Origin: CAJXMH01 sp040220135
Lineage (GTDB): Bacteria > Bacteroidota > Bacteroidia > Flavobacteriales_E > Vicingaceae
Length of the DNA: 64,000 bases
Direction of reading: 5' to 3'
Assembly: GCA_040220135.1 (NCBI GenBank)
Contig: JAVJTT010000007.1
Coordinates: forward strand, 1 to 64,000
The position numbers and the translations under genes are program-made. Positions 56,924 through 64,000 of this stretch are shown one piece after another. How positions within the stretch are numbered: the first letter of the stretch is position 1; every line of letters begins with the position of its first letter. The notes under the pieces were generated by a model. That model made no database searches. It was not told where the DNA came from and saw only the letters and a program-made list of their open reading frames with translations.

Positions 56924-58183
56924 TTAAGTCTTCTGCTTCTTCTTCTTAGCCGCTGGGAATAGCACATTGTTTAAGATCAGGCGGTAGCCCGGGCTGTTGG
57001 GGTGCAGGTTGAGGTCGGTCGGTGGGTCGCCAACAAAATGTTGGTAATCTTCCGGATCGTGGCCGCCGTAAAAGGTCCAAGTGCCTTTGCCAAATTCGCC
57101 GTGTATGTAGCGAGCAGAATTCAAGGCTTTGTTCTCTCCCATAATAAGCACATCAGACTTTACAAAGCGCTTGTCATAAGCGGTGGTTTGCCCCATAAAA
57201 CCATCTACAATTTGCGTGTGGTTTTGGCACAACATGGTGGGCACCGGATCCCATTTGGCTGAAAACTCAAAAAGGGTAAACTTGTCTTTGTTCTCAGGCG
57301 TTCGGTTGTGCGCGGGAGTAGCGTCTATGTTGGAGAATTCGTATTGAAAAGGGTCGGTGATCAGGCTAAAGTCTTTAAAAGCAAAAGCATTGGCATAGTT
57401 CAATTTTTCATTGTAGTTGGGGGTACTACCATCGCCATCAAACATTTTCTCACAAATGTCAACTTCTGCAGCAGCTAAAGCAATGTCATAAGAGTCGGTA
57501 CCCGAACACATGGAAAATAGAAAACCACCACCAGCGGTAAATTCTTTAATTCTTTGGGCTACTCCTAACTTCAGTTCCGAAACCTTATCGAAACCCAATT
57601 CCGCTGCCATGGCTTCATTGCTGCGCACTTGTTCTTTATACCAAGCATGATTGCGGTAGTTGGCGTAAAAACGACCGTATTGTCCGGTAAAATCTTCGTG
57701 GTGTAAATGCAGCCAATCATAAAGCGGCAATTCGCCTTGAATTACTTCTTTGTCGTACACCACAGTGTAAGGTATTTCAGCATAGGTTAGCACCAATGTC
57801 ACGGCATCATCCCATGGTTGTTTGCCTTTGGGAGAATAAACCGCCATTTTGGGTGGTTCAAGTAATTTTACCACATCCATATTGGCTTCTGGATTGGCAA
57901 TTTCAGAGAGAATGGCAGTCGACTTTGCATTGGGAATAATTTCAAACGAAACCCCACGAATTTGCAACTCTTCCTGAAGCGGTTGGGCAAATTTCATCAT
58001 AAAACTACCTCCACGATAGTTAAGCAGCCAATCTACCTCTACTTCCCTTTGCAAAGCCCAATAAGCAATGCCATAGGCTTTTAAGTGATTCTTTTGTGAT
58101 TCATCCATTGGAATCAGCAAATAAGAAGCAAAGAGGGGAGAGATGAATAATAAGAGTAGGAAACTAAGCAGGAGTTTCTTCAT
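56924..58183 (-). CDS. Conserved secreted protein of Bacteroidota
   Basis: 419 residues with a signal peptide (LLLSFLLLLFISPLFASY). Conserved-looking strings are LLNYRGGSFMMKFAQPL, DWLHLHHEDFTGQYGRFYAN, GGGFLFSMCSGTDSYDIALA and GTWTFYGGHDPEDYQHFVGD. I recall this family under the label 'asparagine synthetase B' in Bacteroidota; no glutaminase or synthetase motif supports that name. A GATase-like fold is possible (CSGTDS). The end is a Lys-rich tail, duplicated in diverged form at 56365-56442. Confidence 0.75.
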   Translation of the reverse strand: MKKLLLSFLLLLFISPLFASYLLIPMDESQKNHLKAYGIAYWALQREVEVDWLLNYRGGSFMMKFAQPLQEELQIRGVSFEIIPNAKSTAILSEIANPEANMDVVKLLEPPKMAVYSPKGKQPWDDAVTLVLTYAEIPYTVVYDKEVIQGELPLYDWLHLHHEDFTGQYGRFYANYRNHAWYKEQVRSNEAMAAELGFDKVSELKLGVAQRIKEFTAGGGFLFSMCSGTDSYDIALAAAEVDICEKMFDGDGSTPNYNEKLNYANAFAFKDFSLITDPFQYEFSNIDATPAHNRTPENKDKFTLFEFSAKWDPVPTMLCQNHTQIVDGFMGQTTAYDKRFVKSDVLIMGENKALNSARYIHGEFGKGTWTFYGGHDPEDYQHFVGDPPTDLNLHPNSPGYRLILNNVLFPAAKKKKQKT

Positions 58184-58252
58184 AAGGTCGTCACTTTTTT
58201 AGCGAACTATAAAGGTACGAAAGCCACTTCAATCAAAGGTGAAATCAAGAAA

Positions 58253-59812
58253 TTAGAATGGCGCGTCATCGTCAAAGTCGTCATCCATCCGCGAACTTCG
58301 GGTAATGGTATTCCCACCCCCGCCTTGGCTTTCGCCTGAGTCAAATTCATCGGAAACAGGTAAATTACCGAAGTCATTGTCGTCATTATAATCGTAGCGT
58401 TCTAAGTCAGAGAATTTAGCCAATTCAGAAGTAAACTTCATTTGAACATCACCCACGGCTCCATTTCGATGTTTGGCCAAGATAATGTTGGCGACACCAG
58501 TTAAGGGCATTCCATTTTCATCTTCCGTAATGCCGTAATACTCAGGTCGGTTGATGAACATTACCATATCGGCATCCTGCTCAATGGAACCGGATTCCCG
58601 CAAGTCAGATAGCTGGGGACGGCGATCGCCCCCTCTAGATTCTACCGCACGACTCAACTGAGAAAGGGCAATCACCGGAATGTTTAATTCCTTGGCAATA
58701 CTTTTTAAAGATCGAGAAATGGTCGAAATCTCTTGCTCTCGGTTTCCGCCACCTTTGCCATCTCCACCGGCGGTCATTAGTTGCAAGTAATCCACCACCA
58801 ACAACTGAATGTCGTGCTGCGATTTTAATCTTCTCGCTTTCGCGCGTAATTCAAAAACTGAGATTCCGGCGGTGTCATCAATGAAAATAGGGGCTTCAGA
58901 AAGGCCGCCAATTTTAGCATGGATTTGCTCTATCTCATCGTTTCGCAAGTTTCCACTTCTTAGTTTTTCAGAAGACAATTCTGACTCCGAAGAAATTAAA
59001 CGCGTCACCAATTGTAAGGATGACATCTCCAGAGAAAAGACCGCTACCGGTTTATTAAACTCTACCGCTGCATTTCGAGCTAAAGTTAGCGAGAATGCCG
59101 TTTTACCCATGGCAGGACGTGCCGCTAAAATGATCAAGTCAGAAGGTTGCCAACCGGAGGTCATGCGATCTAGATCGGTGAAACCGGAAGGCACTCCAAT
59201 GATATTACTGTCGTGATTTTTGGCAGATTCAATGTTTTTAATGGCACCACGGATCAAGGTAGACATGGAGTCGTAATTTTTCCGAATGTTACCCTCAGTT
59301 ACTTCAAATAGCCCTTTTTCTGCATTGTCTAATAAGGTAAAGACATCGGTGGTATCATCATAGGCTTCGGTAATAATCTGTGTAGAAATACGGATCAATT
59401 CTCTTTGAATGTATTTCTGTGCAATGATTCGTGCGTGAAATTCGATGTTGGCAGCCGAGGCTACTCGATTGGTTAATTGAGTAATGTAATAAGGTCCTCC
59501 AACAATTTCCAGCTCTCCTTTTTGCTTTAAAGCGTTGGTAATTGTTAATATGTCAACCGGTTCCGAATTATTGAAGAGTTCCATGATCACCGAATAGATC
59601 TTTTGGTGACTTTCTTTGTAAAAACTTTTGGGTTGAAGAATCTCAATGGCAGCGTTTACTGCTTCGCGCTCTAACATCATGGCGCCCAATACCGCTTCCT
59701 CAAGGTCTACGGCCTGCGGCTGAAGTCTACCGTGTTCAATATTAGATAGTTGGATGGTTTTTGAGCTGCTTCTTTTTCGGCTACGTTCCGTTTTTTCTTG
59801 AGGTGAATTCAT
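58253..59812 (-). CDS. dnaB: Replicative DNA helicase
   Basis: 519 residues. An N-terminal DnaB domain (AVDLEEAVLGAMMLEREAVN) is followed by the RecA-like ATPase with Walker A ARPAMGKTA (231-239), Walker B LLVVDYLQLM and DNA-binding HRNGAVGDVQMKF. The C-terminal tail is acidic and ends DDDFDDDAPF. No intein. A single gene facing away from the next gene. Confidence 0.96.
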   Translation of the reverse strand: MNSPQEKTERSRKRSSSKTIQLSNIEHGRLQPQAVDLEEAVLGAMMLEREAVNAAIEILQPKSFYKESHQKIYSVIMELFNNSEPVDILTITNALKQKGELEIVGGPYYITQLTNRVASAANIEFHARIIAQKYIQRELIRISTQIITEAYDDTTDVFTLLDNAEKGLFEVTEGNIRKNYDSMSTLIRGAIKNIESAKNHDSNIIGVPSGFTDLDRMTSGWQPSDLIILAARPAMGKTAFSLTLARNAAVEFNKPVAVFSLEMSSLQLVTRLISSESELSSEKLRSGNLRNDEIEQIHAKIGGLSEAPIFIDDTAGISVFELRAKARRLKSQHDIQLLVVDYLQLMTAGGDGKGGGNREQEISTISRSLKSIAKELNIPVIALSQLSRAVESRGGDRRPQLSDLRESGSIEQDADMVMFINRPEYYGITEDENGMPLTGVANIILAKHRNGAVGDVQMKFTSELAKFSDLERYDYNDDNDFGNLPVSDEFDSGESQGGGGNTITRSSRMDDDFDDDAPF

Positions 59813-60036
59813 GCTTCAAATGTAGTGCTTTTGATACGGTCGACCCTGTGAATAAAGCAACTTACAACAATTTTTTTTTCAGCCTTGAGTAGAAAAGGAG
59901 TGTGTGAAAATGGTAAGGAGTTATCAGATTTCATAAACACTTAATTCACAGAGATTCACATTTAATGAACAGCTTATAAACGCTTTATCAACATTTTATT
60001 TTTTTACCCTAAGGGCATTCTGCCTAATTTAGGAAA

Positions 60037-61317
60037 GTGAAACAAAAGCTGCTCATTTTTATATTTAGTCTCTTTTTTTTGGCCTGTGAAAAAGACAAAG
60101 ATGAGGTCCCACCTCAAGTTTTCTTTGAGAGTCCGACTAGCCAGCGAAGTTATGATGTCTTGGATTTGATAAACGTAAAAATTCAAGCTTCAGACAATGA
60201 AAAGATAGAACGATTGAGCTTGAGTTTGACTAGCGCTAGCGGACGCCAAACCGTTTTACCAGCCAAAACGGTTGAGGTAGGTCAAGCTTCTTTCAGCTGG
60301 GAGACCACTTACTTTTTATCGGATAGCTTATTGGCAGAGGGGAAATACAACTTAAAAGTAGAAGCTTTTGATGGCGAAAATGAATTCGCTGCCTTTCGCG
60401 AAATTACGATCAAGGCCCTAGCTCGGCGACGCCTTGGCTTGTTGGCCGTCTGCAACCAAAGTGATCAAGCACAACTTTACCAATATTCCAATGATCAGGC
60501 TAGCTTGCTTTACACCAAGTCTTCGAGGGTGAAGAAAATGGTTTGCAACAGTTTTGATCAGGCCCTTTGGTTCCTGCCTCAAAGCGGGAATGAAATAGAG
60601 GCTTACCGTTTAAAGCAAGATCAATTGGGGTATCAGGCTTCAGTGGTTAGTCCTTTTTCCAATCCTGCTGAAGACTTAGTGCTTGACGAGAGGCAGCTGT
60701 TCTACAGCCATAGTGGCGGAGAGGTAAAAGGAGTGAACCCTAATTTTGGAGATAACTTCTTGTATCAGGCGAATAGTGGAAATGTTTGTGAAAAGTTAGC
60801 CGTGAATGAAGAATATGTGCTAGTGGAAGAAAGCAATCCCAATGGTGCAAATCGTAGATTGAACATTTTGTTCCGTGGAAGCGGAGCTACTTACAATACT
60901 TTGTTTTTACAAAAGCCAATCGTAGACATGGCGTTGATTGATGAAGAATTTGGAATTTGCTTACAGCATGAGAATGGGAATTTAGAGATAGTAGAAATTA
61001 GCTTGAGTGGCCCAGGAAGAAGAGTGGTGCGAACGCTAAGTGGGGTAAGCGCAAAACAATTGGTACAAGAAAACAATCGAATCTTTTATATACTAACTGA
61101 TCAATCAGTCATTCGTTACGATTATCAAACCAACAACTATTTCACTTTAGTGTCGAATGTTTCCGCCACAGAAATGCGCTACGATTTCCTAAATCAAGCT
61201 ATTCTATTGGCAGAAGGCCAGACGATAAAAGAATACGACGATGTTAATGGCAACTTAATAGAAACCACAAATTTTCCTTCGCCAGTAAGTAGCTTCAGTA
61301 TTCGCTACAACCGCTAA
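60037..61317 (+). CDS. Lipoprotein with Ig-like domain and propeller-like C-terminus
   Basis: 426 residues from a GTG start. The lipobox is FFLACEK. Residues of about 25-130 form an Ig-like domain (VFFESPTSQRSYDVLDLINV), the rest a repeated beta region suggestive of a propeller. No enzyme motif seen. Surface or periplasmic lipoprotein of unknown role. It converges on accA, whose stop lies 2 bases away. Confidence 0.7.
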   Translation: MKQKLLIFIFSLFFLACEKDKDEVPPQVFFESPTSQRSYDVLDLINVKIQASDNEKIERLSLSLTSASGRQTVLPAKTVEVGQASFSWETTYFLSDSLLAEGKYNLKVEAFDGENEFAAFREITIKALARRRLGLLAVCNQSDQAQLYQYSNDQASLLYTKSSRVKKMVCNSFDQALWFLPQSGNEIEAYRLKQDQLGYQASVVSPFSNPAEDLVLDERQLFYSHSGGEVKGVNPNFGDNFLYQANSGNVCEKLAVNEEYVLVEESNPNGANRRLNILFRGSGATYNTLFLQKPIVDMALIDEEFGICLQHENGNLEIVEISLSGPGRRVVRTLSGVSAKQLVQENNRIFYILTDQSVIRYDYQTNNYFTLVSNVSATEMRYDFLNQAILLAEGQTIKEYDDVNGNLIETTNFPSPVSSFSIRYNR

Positions 61318-61318
61318 T

Positions 61319-62290
61319 CTATTTGATCTTATTCGCCTCGACGACCACTCCCATGTTTGAGAATTTGCGAATTCGAGCGCTTTCTCTTTTTTCTGCGTCA
61401 CTTTTGGTGAGCTTAGCAAGGTGCTTTTTAATTTCCTTTTTAACCGTGTTAAAAGTTTGCTCCGGATTAGCATGGGCTCCTCCGTTTGGCTCCTCAATTA
61501 CCCCATCGATCAATTTGTTTTCCAACATGTCTTTGGCTGTAAGCTTCAAAGCCTCGGCCGCTTGCTCTTTGTACTCCCAGCTTCTCCATAAAATAGAAGA
61601 GCAGCTTTCTGGAGAAATAACCGAATACCAGGTATTTTCAAGCATTAAAACACGATCACCAATACCAATGCCCAAAGCACCACCGGAAGCTCCTTCGCCT
61701 ATGATAATGCAAATAATCGGCACTTTTAGGCCAATCATTTCCATTAGATTGCGAGCAATGGCTTCGCCTTGGCCTCTTTCTTCGGCTTCTAAACCTGGAT
61801 AAGCACCGGGTGTATCGATAAAGCAAACTACCGGAATGTTGAACTTTTCGGCTAACTTCATTAATCGAAGCGCTTTGCGATAACCTTCAGGGTTCGCCAT
61901 TCCAAAGTTTCGATATTGACGCATTTTGGTGTTGATACCCTTTTGCTGACCGATAAACATTACGCTTTTACCGTCAATCGTGCCAATGCCACCAACCATG
62001 GCTTTGTCGTCTTTAACATTGCGGTCACCGTGCAATTCAATGAAATCACCTCCCGTAATGGCTTCTATGTAGCTTAAGGTGTAAGGTCTATCGGGGTGCC
62101 GACTCACTTGAACTCTTTGCCAAGGAGTGAGTTTGCTATAAATTTTCTTCTGAACGTCAATCAGTTTTTTCTCCAACTCAACTTGAGTTTTAGAAACATC
62201 CACTTGGCTTTTTTCTTCAAGCTCTTTAGCTTGAGCAATTTGCTCGTGAATTTCCTTAATGGGTTCTTCGAAGTCTAGGTAGTTAGCCAT
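61319..62290 (-). CDS. accA: Acetyl-CoA carboxylase carboxyltransferase subunit alpha
   Basis: 323 residues from the ATG at 62290, which gives the usual start MANYLDFEEPIKE; the ORF extends to 62305. Motifs: RPYTLSYIEAITGGDFIELH, GDRNVKDDKAMVGGIGTIDG, FIDTPGAYPGLEAEERGQGE and GEGASGGALGIGIGDRVLML. It transfers the carboxyl group to acetyl-CoA with AccD, which is not in the window. Confidence 0.96.
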   Translation of the reverse strand: MANYLDFEEPIKEIHEQIAQAKELEEKSQVDVSKTQVELEKKLIDVQKKIYSKLTPWQRVQVSRHPDRPYTLSYIEAITGGDFIELHGDRNVKDDKAMVGGIGTIDGKSVMFIGQQKGINTKMRQYRNFGMANPEGYRKALRLMKLAEKFNIPVVCFIDTPGAYPGLEAEERGQGEAIARNLMEMIGLKVPIICIIIGEGASGGALGIGIGDRVLMLENTWYSVISPESCSSILWRSWEYKEQAAEALKLTAKDMLENKLIDGVIEEPNGGAHANPEQTFNTVKKEIKKHLAKLTKSDAEKRESARIRKFSNMGVVVEANKIK

Positions 62291-62371
62291 ATATTTCTTC
62301 AACAAAATGAGGGGTCAAAAGTACAAAAAAGGCTTTGCTATGCAAGTGATGTTTGAGCGCAGAATATGGAT

Positions 62372-62379
62372 TACTTTTG
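62372..62379 (+). promoter_or_regulatory. -7 box for ispE
   Basis: TACTTTTG ends four bases before the ATG at 62384, inside the longer ORF. It supports the shorter start and suggests a nearly leaderless mRNA. Confidence 0.5.
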
Positions 62380-62383
62380 CATC

Positions 62384-63193
62384 ATGCAGTTACAGCCCAA
62401 TGCGAAGATCAACCTAGGTTTATTCATCAAGTGTAAACGCGAGGATGGATTTCATGAACTAGAAAGTGTTTTTGTTCCTGTTGATTGGAAGGATGAATTA
62501 GAAATAAAAGAAGCTGCTGAATTCTCTTTTTCAAGCAGTGGTTTGTCCATTCCCGGAGATTTGGACAACAATCTTTGCGTGAAAGCTTATCAATTGTTGA
62601 AGCAAGATTTTGATATTCCTGCGGTGCAACTTCATCTGCATAAGAACATTCCCATGGGCGCCGGTTTAGGCGGTGGTTCATCCGATGCGGCATTTACATT
62701 AAAGGGTATAGATCAATTGTTTGAATTGAATTTGAGTCATGAGAAACTAGAACATTATGCCGCTCAATTAGGGAGTGATTGTGTGTTTTTTATTCAAAAC
62801 AAAACGGCTTTGGTAAGAGGGAGAGGGGAGTTGCTTGACTTTTCCCTTCAGCTAACCCTTAAAGCTTATGTTTTAATGGTAAAGCCGAAGGTTTTTATTT
62901 CAACGCAAGAAGCTTATAGCAAAATAAAACCTCAAGCTCCTCAAAACTCATTGCCGGATTTATTGCAGTTACCCATTGCCGAATGGGAAGGTCGGCTAAA
63001 GAATGATTTTGAAGCCGCCTTGTTTCCGGATTATCCTGAATTGGCAACAATTAAAGAGAAACTCTATGAGGCAGGGGCGAAGTATGCCGCTATGAGTGGC
63101 AGTGGGTCTTGCTTGTATGGTTTGTTTGATGAGGAGCCTCAAATTCCCTCAGAATTTGAAAAGTACCACTGCAAAGTTTGTCGGCTAGACTAA
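62384..63193 (+). CDS. ispE: 4-diphosphocytidyl-2-C-methyl-D-erythritol kinase
   Basis: 269 residues from the ATG at 62384. GHMP kinase of the MEP isoprenoid pathway: the substrate Lys region QPNAKINLGLF, the ATP loop PMGAGLGGGSSDAAF (90-104) and the C-terminal MSGSGSCLYGLF. The start at 62366 would place the promoter box inside the coding region. It converges on the LptF/G gene. Confidence 0.94.
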   Translation: MQLQPNAKINLGLFIKCKREDGFHELESVFVPVDWKDELEIKEAAEFSFSSSGLSIPGDLDNNLCVKAYQLLKQDFDIPAVQLHLHKNIPMGAGLGGGSSDAAFTLKGIDQLFELNLSHEKLEHYAAQLGSDCVFFIQNKTALVRGRGELLDFSLQLTLKAYVLMVKPKVFISTQEAYSKIKPQAPQNSLPDLLQLPIAEWEGRLKNDFEAALFPDYPELATIKEKLYEAGAKYAAMSGSGSCLYGLFDEEPQIPSEFEKYHCKVCRLD

Positions 63194-63195
63194 AC

Positions 63196-64000
63196 TTACT
63201 TGGGCGCTTTTTTCAATAAATAAATCGCTAACACTCCAAATAAAATATTGGGTATCCACATGGCAATTAGTGGATCTAAGCCGCCATTGGTAGAGAAGGT
63301 TTGGGTGACTTTCATAAAGAGAATGTAGGTAAAGCTGATCAATAGTCCAAACCCAAGGTGCATGCCAATCCCACCCCTTACTTTTCGCGAGGCTATGGCT
63401 ACGCCGATAAAAGTCAGAACGACAGAAGCAAAAGGAAAAGCTTGTCGCTTGTATTTCTCTACTTCATACCAAACTACCATTTTAGAGCCTCTAAACTTTT
63501 CCTCTTCAATTTTGGCGTTTAGCTCAGAGTAGACCAGCATTTCCACATCATGATCCCGAACCTCAAAATCTTTGGGTTCCATATTTAATAGGGTGTCTTT
63601 GGCCAAACCACGCTTAATGGTTTCGCTCAAGCCATCAATGTGTCGCTCGTAATAATTTTGAATGGTCCAATTTTGTTTTGTGGTGTCCCACTTAATAAAA
63701 TCGGCTAATAGTTTATAGGTTAAATCACCTTCTTTATTAAAACGCTCAAGAGAGAACTTGATACCCACATCTCTTTGGTTATTATAGCTTTCCATGTAAG
63801 CGTAGCTGTTGGAGTCTAGCTGGAAATGTATGTTGTGATCTTCGTTTTTATAAGGGTTGTCGATGTAAGTGTGACGGAAGTTAAGTCGCTTTTTATTACT
63901 CTCGGGAATTAAAAAATTGTTTAAATAAAAAGAAACTAAACCCAGAAACAGAGAGGCAATCAAATAGGGCCTTAACATTCTTCGAAAGGAAATTCCACTG
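63196..64000 (-). CDS. LptF/LptG family permease (partial)
   Basis: The frame is open through the window edge (SGISFRR before the first in-window Met), so this is the C-terminal ~268 residues of a longer protein. TM helices are seen near YLIASLFLGLVSFYL and in the last 70 residues (FASVVLTFIGVAIASRKVRG, GFGLLISFTYILFM, WIPNILFGVLAIYLL), with a periplasmic beta domain between. This is the YjgP/YjgQ layout of LPS-export permeases. LptF versus LptG is not decided. Confidence 0.9.
   Translation of the reverse strand, partial: SGISFRRMLRPYLIASLFLGLVSFYLNNFLIPESNKKRLNFRHTYIDNPYKNEDHNIHFQLDSNSYAYMESYNNQRDVGIKFSLERFNKEGDLTYKLLADFIKWDTTKQNWTIQNYYERHIDGLSETIKRGLAKDTLLNMEPKDFEVRDHDVEMLVYSELNAKIEEEKFRGSKMVVWYEVEKYKRQAFPFASVVLTFIGVAIASRKVRGGIGMHLGFGLLISFTYILFMKVTQTFSTNGGLDPLIAMWIPNILFGVLAIYLLKKAPK

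Noticed and set aside
56924..58183. Asparagine synthetase
   Set aside because: No N-terminal nucleophile Cys or synthetase ATP motif, and a signal peptide is present; the label seems inherited.

Overview
The window comes from a Bacteroidota chromosome, most likely order Flavobacteriales. The evidence is type IX secretion (T9SS) C-terminal sorting tails, a TonB-dependent receptor with an N-terminal carboxypeptidase-like domain, many TAnnTTTG (-7) promoter boxes, GTP-dependent MeaB, and an rRNA operon ordered 16S-tRNAIle-tRNAAla-23S-5S. Assignment below order is not attempted.

Layout. 1-6.2 kb holds the end of a T9SS-exported protein, valS, and the polyphosphate pair ppk1-ppx. 6.5-10.2 kb holds a minus-strand ankyrin protein, a YceI/hydrolase pair and an AraC regulator. 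10.5-23.0 kb is a 12.5-kb accessory island. It carries a complete type I restriction-modification operon (single-TRD half-HsdS, HsdM, Fic, a small acidic protein, HsdS, a DUF559 nuclease, HsdR and a YgjP-type metallopeptidase) and, divergently, a DUF2235 hydrolase plus a six-TM partner. 23.0-42.7 kb is ordinary core: meaB, an O-methyltransferase, ddl, a PASTA protein, a T9SS protein, an RluD-type synthase, lipoproteins, an M49-like peptidase, a TonB receptor, two Nudix enzymes, an M16 peptidase, an MltF-like transglycosylase, a WG-repeat protein, an Smr protein and an SDR. 42.7-49.1 kb is an rRNA operon with four evenly spaced tandem promoters, a tRNA-like relic in the spacer, and two degenerate 5S-derived units after 5S, each with its own terminator. 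49.2-58.2 kb is a second accessory zone: a porin-like protein, a VWA protein, a secreted protein, an HNH nuclease with an SBD-like N-terminus, an XRE/nuclease pair, an orphan HipB-like regulator and a secreted protein. 58.3-64 kb is core again: dnaB, a lipoprotein, accA, ispE and an LptF/G permease.

Main observation. At three separate places a gene is followed by extra cargo, and beyond the cargo lies a second, diverged, same-orientation copy of that gene's last 18-28 codons with its stop codon. The hosts are meaB (island 10524-23004), the porin-like gene (VWA cassette 51022-53410) and the secreted protein at 56924-58183 (HipB-like cassette 56443-56923). This looks like repeated insertion at gene 3' ends with the 3' end regenerated or replaced. 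No integrase or transposase is visible. Diverged downstream 3'-end copies also occur at 5S rRNA (two) and tRNAAla (one), though without clear cargo.

Functionally, the island and the 54.5-56.9 kb zone are rich in defence-like genes, while the flanks are housekeeping. Nothing was computed beyond reading the sequence; family assignments rest on motifs and remembered family features.
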